In this document: positions 11,816 to 22,353 of the stretch, in pieces
Layout: each line of letters starts with the position of its first letter
Position numbering within the stretch: the stretch's first letter is position 1
Assembly: GCF_030272615.1 (NCBI RefSeq)
Contig: NC_081415.1
Coordinates: forward strand, 107,824,406-107,888,405
Reading direction: 5' to 3'
DNA length: 64,000 bases
Source of the DNA: Cryptomeria japonica
Taxonomy: Eukaryota > Streptophyta > Pinopsida > Cupressales > Cupressaceae
Made by a program: the position numbers and the translations under genes
Notes under the pieces: generated by a model
Databases searched by the model: none
The model's input: only the letters and a program-made list of their open reading frames with translations
Told to the model about the DNA's origin: nothing

Positions 11816-12811
11816 ATGGTTCACGATTTGGAACCTCACAAGCATTTCTTTCAATTTGTTGTTGGTGTTCTTGAGCTCTGGTGATGAAATGTTGATAATT
11901 AGATTGTTATCCGAGTTGTTGCGGTTATTGTGAAGGAATTCACATTGCTTGTTGATGTTCTCTGATCGTGTCCTATGAATTTTGGTGGTTTGTGTTGATC
12001 ATGGTGCGCGTTAGTGAATATTTTATTGGTCTAGTAGTATTCTTCGTGTTATAGGACTTTTTGGCCAACCCAATGGTTGTGTGTTGTAGATGGTCTTAGC
12101 ATGATATTCGATCGTATTTCATGTTTGAGGTTTTGATTTGGGTCCATGCTATGTCCTTTCTGACATTGTATTGGTCCGCATATAGAATTATGTATCGTGT
12201 GATGTAATTTTGTAATTAGGTCCTATGTGTTGAGCCGACCTTGAGATCAAGGTTGACGATTTGTATAAACAAGTGTTGTAATCATGTAAGATGTGTGTCT
12301 GTGGTTGTGTGAATGATATGTGATAGTATTGTATGTGGGAACAACAAAATTGATCTTTCAATAGTGGAGAAGAGCAGAGAGGTGTTGTTGTCTAGACAAT
12401 GTACTTAACCAAAACTGTGATCAGGTATTTGGAGATGTTATTCCTTTAGATCATGTAATCCAGATTTTTGTAAGCCAATGAGCCTTCCTAGGATTGTATC
12501 TCTTTGTTGTTTTTGAGAAGTGAGATCTTGGCTTGGTGTGCCTGAATTCATGTGCATTCCCCATTGTAATATTTTTGTATACTACTATAGAGTATCATCA
12601 TATTGTGGGTAGGTTCCCACCGTGGTTTTTCCCTTAACTGGGGTTCCCATGTCAAAAAATTGTGTTATGTGTGTTGTTGATGTTGTGTTTATTTTTTCTA
12701 TTGTTGTTACTGATCAGATCTAAAGTTGAAGTTAATTTGTTTAAGTTTGGTAAAAATGGATTCACCCCCCCCTCCCCCGCTCTTAGTTTTCCTACAATGT
12801 TGTTGTCGACA
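11816..12811 (+). repeat. 5' LTR of element P, 5'-truncated
   Basis: Matches the interrupted 3' LTR (26060-26356 plus 34858-35573) along its length, e.g. ttttggccaacccaatggtt and gtgttgtaatcatgtaagat. It ends in gtcgaca, immediately before the primer binding site. The missing start corresponds to 25743-26060 of the 3' LTR. Confidence 0.88.
12264..12271 (+). promoter_or_regulatory. Putative TATA box of P 5' LTR
   Basis: TATAAACA in ttgtataaacaagtgttg; the 3' LTR has TATAAATA at the same place (35029). Position in the LTR and conservation of the flanks suggest the U3 core promoter. Confidence 0.45.
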
Positions 12812-12814
12812 ATT

Positions 12815-12827
12815 TGTATCAGAGCTA
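12815..12827 (+). promoter_or_regulatory. Primer binding site of P
   Basis: TGTATCAGAGCTA just after the LTR end. It resembles the usual copia PBS TGGTATCAGAGC, complementary to initiator tRNA-Met, with one mismatch in the core. Confidence 0.8.
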
Positions 12828-12878
12828 GATCCTCTTGAAGGAGCTTGATCGCTTAAGGAGATCTGGGATGGCAAATAT

Positions 12879-13850
12879 TTTTGATTAAGGAAAAACAAGT
12901 TTTTAAGGGACCAGAAACCCTTTATAAGATAGGTTTTAGAAGGACCTGCAACCTGAACCGAAAGATAAACTTGAAAGTCCACTCAAAGAAACAGAACACA
13001 AAAGAGACTCGATACAACAATCCATCCCTCCTCAACCCTAGCAGCAACCTTTTGCCAAGAGGATGGATCTAGAAGAGAGGACCTCCCATCATCAGGAGGA
13101 ACAAAGCCAACATCCAAAGAGGCAGGGACAATAGAAGATCCAAGAGCAATCTGGGACGTAGCAGGGTCATCCATTGAAGAGGAAGATCGAGCATTTTTCA
13201 AATCAGTCGAGATGCCACCGCAAGCATCCATAGATTCTTGAGGAACAGAGGTAACAACCAGAGGCTCAATAACATCGGCCTAAGGAACCTGTGCCACCAC
13301 TTGGGAGAAGCTTTTTTTTTAACAAAATAGTGTTCAGAGGATGCACCCTTCCACCAAGTAGCAGATCTTTTTTTCTTTTTATCTGTTTCACACCATTCAG
13401 GAACATGTCCAGTCTGGAAGCACTTTTGACATCTAAAGGGGATACCTTCAAAGTCGAGCAGCTGGACCCAAGATCCCAAGGAAGATTCAATTTCTAACTC
13501 AGCTAGAAGCCCTTTAGAGACATTAATGTTAACCAAAATCCGAGCATAAGTAGAGTGATAAATTTGGAAAGAATCCTTATCAATCATTAGGAATTCGCCT
13601 AAAGCCTCCCCCACTTCCTTTAGTAGAGAGTCTGTCCATAGATGAAGGGGAAGGTTAGGGAGCCTAACCCAAAAAGGAATCTCACTAAATGAATCAGTAG
13701 ATGGGTTAAAACTCGAGAACTAGGGTTTAACCATCAAAATAAATTTGTCTTCCCAGCTGAAAGGATTAATACCTAAAAATTGTATGGTTTGAACCAAGGA
13801 TGTAGGCTTTACAAGCAAGAAGCCCCACCATTTCTCCAAGGTTCTCCCCA
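12879..13850 (-). mobile_element. ORF1-only LINE copy inserted in P
   Basis: Minus-strand insertion in the P leader. It begins on the left with a LINE tail (complement of tttttgattaaggaaaaaca) and runs to an ORF1 fragment on the right. No ORF2 lies between. The flanks atggcaaatat (12868-12878) and atggacaaacat (13850-13861) look like a decayed target-site duplication. The same tail ends the 22155-22353 insertion, so the tail belongs to a mobile family. It is comparable in layout to mammalian half-L1 elements; the analogy is mine. Confidence 0.75.
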
Positions 13851-13851
13851 T
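12983..13851 (-). pseudogene. LINE ORF1 fragment, DUF4283 plus zf-CCHC_4
   Basis: The second half of an ORF1 RNA-binding protein. Reading left from 13851 the frame gives a K-W-W-G start, INPFSWEDKFILMVKP, then a TAG where Trp is expected, then EIPFWVRLPNLPLHLW, ARILVNINVSKG, and a zinc knuckle CQKCFQTGHVPEWC (C-x2-C-x4-H-x4-C) near 13400-13440. A frameshift at the A/T run near 13312 moves the reading to 12983-13231, a Ser/Asp-rich tail ending FCVLFL. The first half of DUF4283 is missing, which suggests 5' truncation at insertion. ORF2 is absent. Confidence 0.85.
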
Positions 13852-13861
13852 GGACAAACAT

Positions 13862-14586
13862 GCTCCATTTTCAACATGGTAGAGATGAACCTGCGGGGTT
13901 TATTTTCAAGGAGAGTCTGAGATTTGATGAAACTAATTACACTATCTGGAAGGACTAGATGGAGTTTCACTTGAAGTGTTTTGGAGAAGATTATTGGAAG
14001 ATCATAACGAATGCCTACAATGTTCTTCAGAATGGTCCTATTACTACAGTTGCGATCAAGGATGTTGAACATAATATAAGAGCTAAATAAGAATTAGTGA
14101 GTTCCTTGACTAATTTAAGATGACTAATGTGATGGGATTGTAGATTGCACATGAGATTTGGGAGAAGCTAGAAACCTTGTATGAAGGAGATAGACGTGTG
14201 AAATTTTCTAAATTGTAGAGCTTGAAAGGAAAGTATGAGTTGATAAGAATGGAAGACGATGAAAATATTTCAACCTTTATGGCTAAAGTGAATGATCTTG
14301 TGTTTAACATCAGATGTGCTGGTGGAGTCCTTAAAGAAAATGGGATTGTAGCTAAAGTATTGAGATCATTACCTCCTACTTATAAACACAAAGTATCTAC
14401 TATTGATGGTATCTAGACTATGACAACTGTGACAAGAGTTAAGTTGGTTGGTAAGGTTGTTGCTTTTGAATTGTAGGAACTTGGTGAATCACATAGCAAA
14501 CCTGAGATTGCATTTAAAGCTACTATATCTGAGAAGCAGAAGTATGATTAGGGAGAGAGTTCAACTAGGGTTTCCAAATATGAAAG
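13862..14586 (+). pseudogene. P gag, N-terminal part
   Basis: Copia gag (UBN2-type capsid region) with frameshifts and stops. Recognisable pieces are RFDETNYTIWKD followed by a stop where Trp is expected, then a W-E-K-L-E-T-L-Y-E-G-D segment. The open stretch 14222-14416 holds MKGKYELIRMEDDENISTFM and VAKVLRSLPPTYKHKVSTID. These align with the intact gag of element G (30464-32017). Element C splits the gene at 14587. Confidence 0.85.
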
Positions 14587-15787
14587 TGTAGCATCCTAAA
14601 ATTGTACCCTTTACAATTTTGACCGTATTTTGGGCCCTCACCTTACTGGTATGTTTCCCCATGCTTCATCAAGACCTGTTTATGCCTCTTTTATGCAACC
14701 AAACTTCATTTTTCACTTTACAACTTGCATAGCCCTTTGATCCTAGCCTAAACTAGGGTACGACCAAGATGCCACACCCTAGTCCTCCCTAGGTAGGACC
14801 TATCTTGAGGTCCTTCCCCCTTGGCCCTATTTATATTATCAACAGGAAATTAATCCCCTATGTAGGGCTCTATCGAAACATTAAACAATATTTGATAATA
14901 GGCAAGTATATAAGGAGATTTTTCCTTCTCATTTGTCAATCCATCAATCCATCATCAATTACAAGGTGAGAAGATGATAGTGATCATAAAGCAAAGAGAC
15001 TATGTTCAAGCATCAAACATTCATCATCTAACATTCCTCAAGGTTGCATTTTCTTCATCTATCCATTGGAGCAACATTACACCATTCATTTGCAAGCATG
15101 TGTGTGTGTGTGTGTTAGGGTTTTGTCATGTTTATGCCATTTCGTACAACATATGTGATTACATCTAAGAAGCAAAGCATCATCATCATCTATTGCAGAT
15201 CTGAAGGTATACCTTTCCATCATTTATCTCAAGCATTTGCAGTATTTGATTCAAGGTTGATTCCAAGTAAGGGTTTGACTTAGGCAAACCCCTATTCCCA
15301 ACGCATTTCTTCTTTTTTTTGTGTACAAGAAAGAGGTGTGTAACTGTACTTCTGTAGTTGAGCTTTATTCATAGAGATGGAAAAACCCTTTTCGACTAGT
15401 CAAAAGTTTGAAGGACTGATAGGAGGGTGCCCCTATTCGGACACACGGTTCTTGCAACTTTTGCTAGATTTCACAGAGTAGTTTTGAATCATCTTAAACT
15501 TCTCAGATGAAAGTGCACGACTGAATCTTGAATCTGTAGCTCGTTGTTTTCTCATACTTTGTCTTCATTTCCAGCACTTTACTTATTCAACTTACAAAAG
15601 AGGGTCAAACACATTCCAATCTAAATTAATCTACTTACTATTTTGTCCTTGCATCCTTTGGGATTGGATCTAAAAGATTCAACCCCCTCTTTTGAATGTA
15701 AAGTTCCCCCAAGTAAAAATTGATCCTAGTAAATTCCATCTTCTTTCAAGTGACGAATTGGCTAAGCCTCCAATTTTCCACTTTACA
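14587..15787 (+). repeat. 5' LTR of element C
   Basis: 1201 bp, TG...CA ends, matching 20611-21791. It carries the TATATAAG box at 14907, a (TG)n run near 15102, and a CATCAT run that is longer in the right LTR. Confidence 0.9.
14907..14914 (+). promoter_or_regulatory. Putative TATA box, C 5' LTR
   Basis: TATATAAG in caagTATATAAGgag, also present in the right LTR at 20930. Typical for a U3 promoter about 320 bp into the LTR. Confidence 0.5.
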
Positions 15788-15806
15788 TTTTGGTGAACCC
15801 AACTCC
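15788..15806 (+). promoter_or_regulatory. Probable primer binding site of C
   Basis: The sequence tttTGGTGAACCCAACTCC directly follows the LTR end. The TGG start fits complementarity to a tRNA CCA end, but it is not the initiator-Met type used by P, D and E. I cannot name the tRNA. Confidence 0.5.
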
Positions 15807-16925
15807 TTACACCATTAATTTCTATGATTTTGTTTTTAGATCTGAGTGTATAAAATTTAAAATTCAAATTTTCATTTACAAGTTTGATTAAGTTTGATTT
15901 CGTTGCAAATTTTAAAAATTTAGAGGTTGATTTCATTAAAACCCTAATTTTAATTTCAAAATTCAGCTTGTGAATTGCTTAATTTGGATTAATTATTTCA
16001 GATCTGAATATTCATTCAATTTCAAAATTCAAATTTTTATCTACAAGTTAAATTTCATAATTAATTTTTAAAATTAAGCGGTTAATTTCAAAAACCCTAA
16101 TTTTTAAATTTTTAAAATTGAGCTTGTAGATTGTTTAAATTTTAAATTTCCCTCTTCAAATTTGGTTGCTAAATTCAAATTCAAAATCAAAATTGCTACC
16201 TTGGATCAAATTTCAATGTCAAATTTTAATTTTAAAAGTAAGTGGTTGATTAAATAAACCCTAATTTCTAAATTTAAATTCATCTTATGCATTTTCTAAT
16301 TGTTCAAATTCCAAATTTCATTCTTAGATCTATTTTCAAATTTAAATTTTTAATTAAGTGGTTCTTTTTATAAGACCCTAACTTTAAATTTAATTCTCTT
16401 GTGAATAGTTCAAATTTAAATTTAAAAAAAATTAAGAGGTTATTTTCAAGACCCTAATTATACATTTCAAATTCCTAGAAGGTTGTATAAGTTTTTAAAA
16501 ATCAAACAATCATTTTCCTTAAATTTTGAATTAAAATTTCAATTTCTAAATCTCAACATTCAAATTCTCATTTTCACGTTTTTCAAAATTTAAAACAAAA
16601 AAAAAAATCAAATTTGAATCTCATCAATTTAAAATAGTTAAGTGGTTTTGTTATAAAATCCTAATTTATTTTCAAATTAATTTCTTGAAGTTAAATTTCA
16701 ATATTAATCGTGGCAATTAATGGACTTGATCTATTTGCTATTTCACATATGATTACATTGTTTTTTATGTACTTTAATTATAATCATGTGTTGGATAATG
16801 GCTTCTTTCACTTCATGTGACTTCTTTTCATTCATAACACTTGGACATATTGCATTCTTCGAAATTCTAAGTCGATTCCTTTTCATAAGTTAGATCTCAA
16901 AGATTTTATTTATTATGTACATTAT
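15807..16925. other. AT-rich untranslated leader of element C
   Basis: Low-complexity, T/A-rich DNA with recurrent aaattcaaattt and accctaattttaa phrases at about 80-130 bp spacing. No reading frame is supported. Confidence 0.5.
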
Positions 16926-16934
16926 GTTATGGTG

Positions 16935-18125
16935 ATGTTTTTGGGTAAATACATTTCATATATAGATCACCTAAAAGCTTTTGTAGATCCTAATCCTAGA
17001 GATAACAATGAGAAACCTAATACTTGTACCTCTCCTAGGGTATCTAATGTGATTGAGTAAAGAGCTAATACTCATATCAATGATCTCTCTAATGGAGAGC
17101 AAGCATTTAAAAGGAACATGGATCTATCTTCTTCTCATATAAATACCCTTGCACAAGGAGGGCAAGGTCAAAACATTAGTATTTCTATCTCTCTAGATCC
17201 TCCTTATTCTCCTAGAGCCTATCTTAAACATTAAAAAATTTGTAGAGAAAATGATGTCATGCATTTCATTCATGATCTTTCCCCCCATTAACATTAAGCA
17301 AAGATGAAGCCTTAGATAAGGATATCCATGATGAAAGAAAGGAAAATCTTCATCCACAAGATATTCCTTCTTCATCTACTAATCCTTTCATTCCTTCTAA
17401 ACATCCTTACACTACAAACTTCAAAGAAATTTATTATAATGTTCCCCCACCTTCTCAATTAAAAGACTCTTATAGGAGTGGCTTTAACATAATATCAAAA
17501 CAAGGTTTTAGAGGACAAGGACTTGGAAAATTTGAACAAGGAATTTGAGTCCCTATAAACCCTCATGTACAAATAACCACAAAGGACTGGAAAATGGTAA
17601 TAAATCTCCTATGGATGAACTTATTAGGATTCAAGACCTCCAAAATCATCTTGCAAGACAACAAGCCATTAGCGCCCGCAAAAGAGATTCTTCTTCAAAA
17701 ACTCTTTCCTGCTCATTTCATAAAACCCATGATCACCATGTCGATGATTGTCCTGATTTTTAAAATTCAATAAAACAAGTTATCTATACTAGTAATGTTA
17801 GAATTATCGATGAAAATCCGCCTTGTAATAACAACTATTTTCCACAATCTCCAAAGAATGAACCTACATATATTAATGATCAAGAAAGTTTAGCAAATAG
17901 AATCTCTTAGAAACTGAAGTATGATAAGAATGTTGCCTTTCCTTTTGTGAAACTTAGTAATAAACATAAAGAAGGAAATGGATATTGCCTTTTTCATCAT
18001 GGTGGTTATCATACTCTTGGAAAGTATAAAGCATTTAAGGAATTTGTTCAAGAACAATACTATCGTTCTTATATATCTCTTTCAACAGATCTGACTCTTT
18101 TTCTAGGTGAAAAGGTAATGCCTTA
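16935..18125 (+). pseudogene. Element C gag-like protein with G-patch motif
   Basis: Broken coding region. The first frame (MFLGKYISYIDHLKAF at 16938) has stops. After a frameshift near 17280, the segment 17430-17545 reads YNVPPPSQLKD then SGFNIISKQGFRGQGLGKFE. That matches the G-patch pattern of spaced glycines and continues with G-I-stop-V-P-I and, after another shift, G-L-G. Next, 17545-17763 has LQNHLARQQAISARKRD and a Cys/His cluster (C-S-F-H-x3-H-D-H-H-x3-D-C). The region 17935-18110 repeats that style (YCLFHHGGYHTLGKYK). G-patches bind nucleic acids or helicases and occur beside protease in some retroelements. No catalytic domain follows. Confidence 0.6.
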
Positions 18126-18791
18126 GCACTTCTTCACCCTCAAGTTGCCCCTCACCCTCAAGTTTCTCCTCACCCTATGACACAAGTAGTGAATGCTATT
18201 TGTCATTATAGGTGGTGTTTCTTCAATTTCAAATATCTTGGGGTAGCAACATGATTTCTCCTCTTTCTCTCCTCCTTTTAAAATTTCACTATTTTCTTCA
18301 TGATTGAATTATTCATAAATGGATGTCCTTTCTTGCATGGAATTATCCTTCATGTGAGAACATATTTGTTCCTTAGACAGGGCCTATTCCTTACTTCAAA
18401 TGGTGAACCTATTATGAATAATCTCTCCTTAAAGAACTTTGGTGAACCTTCTTCCTTTCTCATTGAAAATTATCTCTTTTTTACAGTTGTGTTATTCATC
18501 ATTTGATGTGCTTTTCTTACATAGAATTATCCTTCATACAAGCACATGCTTGTTCCTTGGTTAGGACCTATTATTTGTTTCAAATGGTTTATCTCTTATG
18601 AATAACCTCTCTTTGGAAGATGTGTAATTTTCCTCTTTGTGCTCTTGCGTGGGGGGAAAGGATGGCTTTTTCTACCTCTCTCTTTCTATCTAATGTATCA
18701 CTATCCCCTTTAGGGGTTGCATTTTTTATGTGTTGATATCATTTCTTGCAATGGTATGTTTCTTATGAATAATCCCTCCTTAGGGGAATAT

Positions 18792-18829
<38 letters not shown>

Positions 18830-20594
18830 ATTAAATATTACAACTTCTTTTCAGATGCATTTTACATAAACTAATGTTTTTTCTTGCATTGAATATTTAT
18901 TCATGTGAGTTTATTGTGTATTTCCTTATACTTAATATCTCCTTAGAAGATTGTTTAATTCTTCTCATTGTCCCCACACTTGGGTGGAAATGATTGATTT
19001 CTCCTCTTCTCTCTCGTCTCTAGGGATCTACTTTTCCTTTGTGGAGTGGTGTTTGTTCATGATTAGGTATCATTCCTTGTGAGAAGTTATTGTTTGCTTA
19101 AGGATTCTCTCTTATACAAGACGTGTAAGTCCTTGGCTACAACCTCTTCTTCACTTGGAAATGTATATCTATCATAAACTTACCCCTCACATTGGGTCAA
19201 AAGTGTGTCATCCTTCATCAAGAATCCCTTTCAACTAGAAATAGGAGGAACGTATGAATTCTTGTTCTCCTTCCTTTCTTTTCATATAAGATGTTATATT
19301 TTTTCAAGATAGCTACTCTTGGGGGTAGATGTATTTTGAGAAAAGATCTATTCTCCTCCAAGGATCCCCTTTACTCTTGTCACTAGATATCTCTTTTTCA
19401 ACTATCTTATCCTCACTTAAAGAGTATACCTTCTCTATCTTGGATTTATGACATTGTTGCCTAAAGGATATCTCCTTGGTGTTGAAGGTAAGGTATCCTT
19501 TTATTTATATTCCTTAATACATAAACATAAAACTATGTTTATATCTTAAGGCGGGGGGGGCACCCACATCTCTCCCTTTGCATTATATTGTACTATGCTC
19601 TTGCATATCATGTTTTCATATCTTAAACAAGGCGTTCATGCTTAGAACCAGAGTAAAAATTCTTAGAGTGAGATTTTTCACACTCAAAACTAGACACAAC
19701 ATTTTATATATGTTCTAGATGAGGTTAACACATCACTGAAAACAAAAAAGTCTTAAACGGGATGGCCTCCAAACCAAGCATGTATCTTTCCCACTTGGCA
19801 TTTACATATTTTCACACACACAATAGCCCCTTGGAATTTGCATTTACATTACATGTCTTAAATAGGTTGAAGCACACTCAAAAATAGAGCAAAGACTCTT
19901 AGCATGAGGTGCTATACACTTGAAACCAGACATCACTTACACACATGCACGAGGATGGGTGGAACTAGGTAAAAACAACTAGACTATTGTTACTCTCCTC
20001 CCCACATGGATCACCTAGATAAATAGAAAATCTAGGGGGGAGTTTTCCATGTCCTTTTCTCACCATGGATCACCTAGATAAAAACACCTAGGGGTGAGTA
20101 GTCCATGCTCTCTCTCATCATTCTTCTCATGGATCATCTAGATAAACACATCTAGTGTGTATTCATGATTTATCTTCTTCCTTTCATGAACTCATAGCTT
20201 TGCCATTGATAGTTCATGGATTATCCTTTTTTTTCTCTTTTATGTGATCATTTGTGTTCATGAGATGGCATTTTCAAGAATGATATTAGTTGTTGAGACA
20301 TTTTGATTTCGAGGTCTCTTCAACTAGTTGACTTGGGGTCTTGTTTTTGGTCTTTAGCTTTTAGGTCTTGTGTTCCTTTGTGTCTTTGCCTTTGTTTGTC
20401 TTTTTTGTCTTTTTGTTTTTGTCTTTTTTGTGTGCACTTGCATATGTTTGAGTGAGTTAAGATCCTTAGATTGGGGGCTTAGTTCCTCAAAATTAGTGAC
20501 ATCTTTTACTCCTTGTCATGTTGCTCTGCATTCCTCATCTTCTTCTCTCTTCTTCTACTTTATCATGAGTATTTGCGTAAGCTTATACTCTCGC
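18126..20594. other. Pyrimidine-rich non-coding 3' half of element C
   Basis: T/C-rich on the plus strand, with repeated phrases such as tctcctttaggg, ttatgaataa(c/t)ctctc and catggatca(c/t)ctagataaa. A (TC)n run lies at 18797-18828. No ORF is supported; short open frames are low-complexity. Confidence 0.6.
18797..18828 (+). repeat. (TC)n microsatellite
   Basis: About 16 uninterrupted TC units. Confidence 0.95.
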
Positions 20595-20610
20595 TAAAGT
20601 GGGGGCTAAA
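20595..20610 (+). promoter_or_regulatory. Polypurine tract of element C
   Basis: taaagtgggggctaaa directly abuts the right LTR start at 20611, the place where plus-strand synthesis primes. Confidence 0.75.
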
Positions 20611-21791
20611 TGTAGCATCCTAAAATTACATCCTTTATAATTTTTACCATATTTTGGGCCCTCACCTTACCGGTCTCTTTCCCCGTGCTTGATCGGGACC
20701 TTTTTATGCCTCTTTTATGCAACCAAACTTCATTTTTCACTTTACAACTTGCATAGCCCTTTAGCCTAGCCTAAAATAGGGTAGGACTAAGGCACCGCAT
20801 CCTAGTCCTCCCTAGGTAGGACCTATCTTGGGCTCCTCCCCCCTTGGCCCTATTTCAATTGTGAGCAGGAAATAAATCCCCTATGTAAGCCTCTATTAGA
20901 AAATTAAACAATATTTGACAATAGGGAAGTATATAAGGAAATTTTTTACTTTCATTTTCCAATCCATCAATCAATCATCAATCACAAGGCGAGAATACGA
21001 TAGCAATCATAAGGAAAAGAGACTACGTTCAAGCATCAAGCATTCCTCAAGGCTGTATATTCTTCATCTATCCATTGGAGAAACATTCCACCATTCATTT
21101 ACAAGCATGTGTGTGTTAGGGTTTTGTCATATTCATGAAATTTCATACAACATATATGATTACATCAAAGAAGCAAAGCATCATCATCATCATCATCTAT
21201 TGCAGATTTGAAGGTATAACTTTTTATCATTTATCTCAAGAATTTGTAGTATTCCATTCAAGGTTGATTCCAAACCGGGGTTTGACTTAGGAAAACCCCT
21301 ATTCCCAACCCCTTTCTTCTTATTTTTGTGTATAGGAAACAAGTGCATGACTGTACTTCTAGAGTTAAGCTTCATTCACTGAGACAAAAACACCCTTTTT
21401 GACCTACGAAAATTTTGAAGGACCGATAGGAGGGTGTGCCTGTCCGGACATAGGGTCCTTGCAACTTTTTCTAGATTTCATAGAGCATCTCCGAATCATC
21501 TTAAACTTATTAGATCTAGGTGCATGACTGAATTCTAAATTTTTAGATCATTGTTTTCTCATACTTTGTCTTCATTTCCAACACTTTACTTATTCAACTT
21601 ATAAAAGATTGACAAACACATTCCAATCTAAATTAATCTACTTAGTATTCAGTCCTTGTGTCCTTTGGGATTGGATTTAGTAGATTCAACCCCCTCTTTT
21701 GAATGTAAAGTTACCCCAAGTAAAAATTGAGCTTATTAAATTCCTTCTTTCAAGTGGTGAATTGGTTAAGCCTTCGATTTTTCACTTTACA
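20611..21791 (+). repeat. 3' LTR of element C
   Basis: 1181 bp, TGTAGCATCC to CTTTACA, the partner of 14587-15787. TATATAAG lies at 20930-20937. It is followed by gaatg, the target duplication, and then P gag. Confidence 0.9.
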
Positions 21792-21796
21792 GAATG

Positions 21797-22139
21797 GAAA
21801 ATGAGAGAGATGGAAGAACAAGAAAAAGAATTGGAAGAGATTGGAGCACTTATTGCCAGAAGATTGCCTAAGGAAGCCAATAAGTATGAAGGGAAGTTAT
21901 CTTTGAATTTTTTTTCATGTAATAAGACTTACAAGCCTAATCACAAGTATAGATATTAGAAGAAGTATTATTATGTTGTTAATGAAGATGTGATAGATGA
22001 TGAGTCTAAGAAATGGATTTTAGAACATAAATTTGTGTTCATTTCTATCAAAGAAGATGATTCGATACCTATTGATTCTACAAGTTGTATTGTCAAAGAG
22101 AAAGCCTAGTCTAATAAGATTGAAGATAAAGATGAATGG
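21797..22139 (+). pseudogene. P gag, C-terminal part
   Basis: Continues the gag interrupted at 14586: MREMEEQEKELEEIGALIAR, RLPKEANKYEGKLSLNFFSC. In element G the same place reads as a CCHC knuckle, but here the knuckle is disrupted after the first Cys (C-N-K-T-Y) and a TAG follows at 21957. The linker ends with D-E-W-V-I, the lead-in to the protease active site. Confidence 0.8.
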
Positions 22140-22154
22140 GTGATTGGCAGTAGT

Positions 22155-22353
22155 TTTTGATTAAGGAAAAATAGATTTTAAGGGACCCGAAACCCACTTA
22201 CAAATCATAAAGAAAAGCAATATATAAGCAAGAAAGGACATAATGAAGAAAGAAAGGCAACAAAAGATCAGCACAAAAGACAACAACCAAAGAAAAGTAC
22301 AACAAAAGACCAGCAAGAAACTAGCACACCTAAAACAAAACTAGAACATCTAG
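22155..22353 (-). mobile_element. Short LINE 3' tail insertion in P protease
   Basis: About 199 bp, flanked by gtgattggcagtagt (22140-22154) and gtgattgacaatggt (22354-22368), a 15-bp target duplication with three transitions. On the minus strand it ends with GTCCCTTAAAA, then TTTTTCCTTAATCAAAAA, the same tail as the 12879 insertion. It is either a heavily 5'-truncated LINE or a SINE using that tail. It splits the protease Asp-Ser/Asn-Gly site. Confidence 0.8.

Larger units (their letters stand above)
14587..21791 (+). mobile_element. LTR retrotransposon C, pol-less, inserted in P gag
   Basis: Two direct repeats (14587-15787 and 20611-21791) start TGTAGCATCC and end CTTTACA. They flank 4.8 kb that has gag-like remnants but no protease, integrase or RT motifs. 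Target duplication: gaaag at 14582-14586 and gaatg at 21792-21796, one mismatch. A polypurine tract precedes the right LTR. P gag continues directly after it. It fits a large retrotransposon derivative (LARD) that must have used another element's enzymes. The LTRs differ at many sites, so the insertion is not recent. Confidence 0.9.

Noticed and set aside
15100-15116. Possible regulatory (TG)n run in C LTR
   Set aside because: A short dinucleotide run, much shorter in the sister LTR; no functional evidence.
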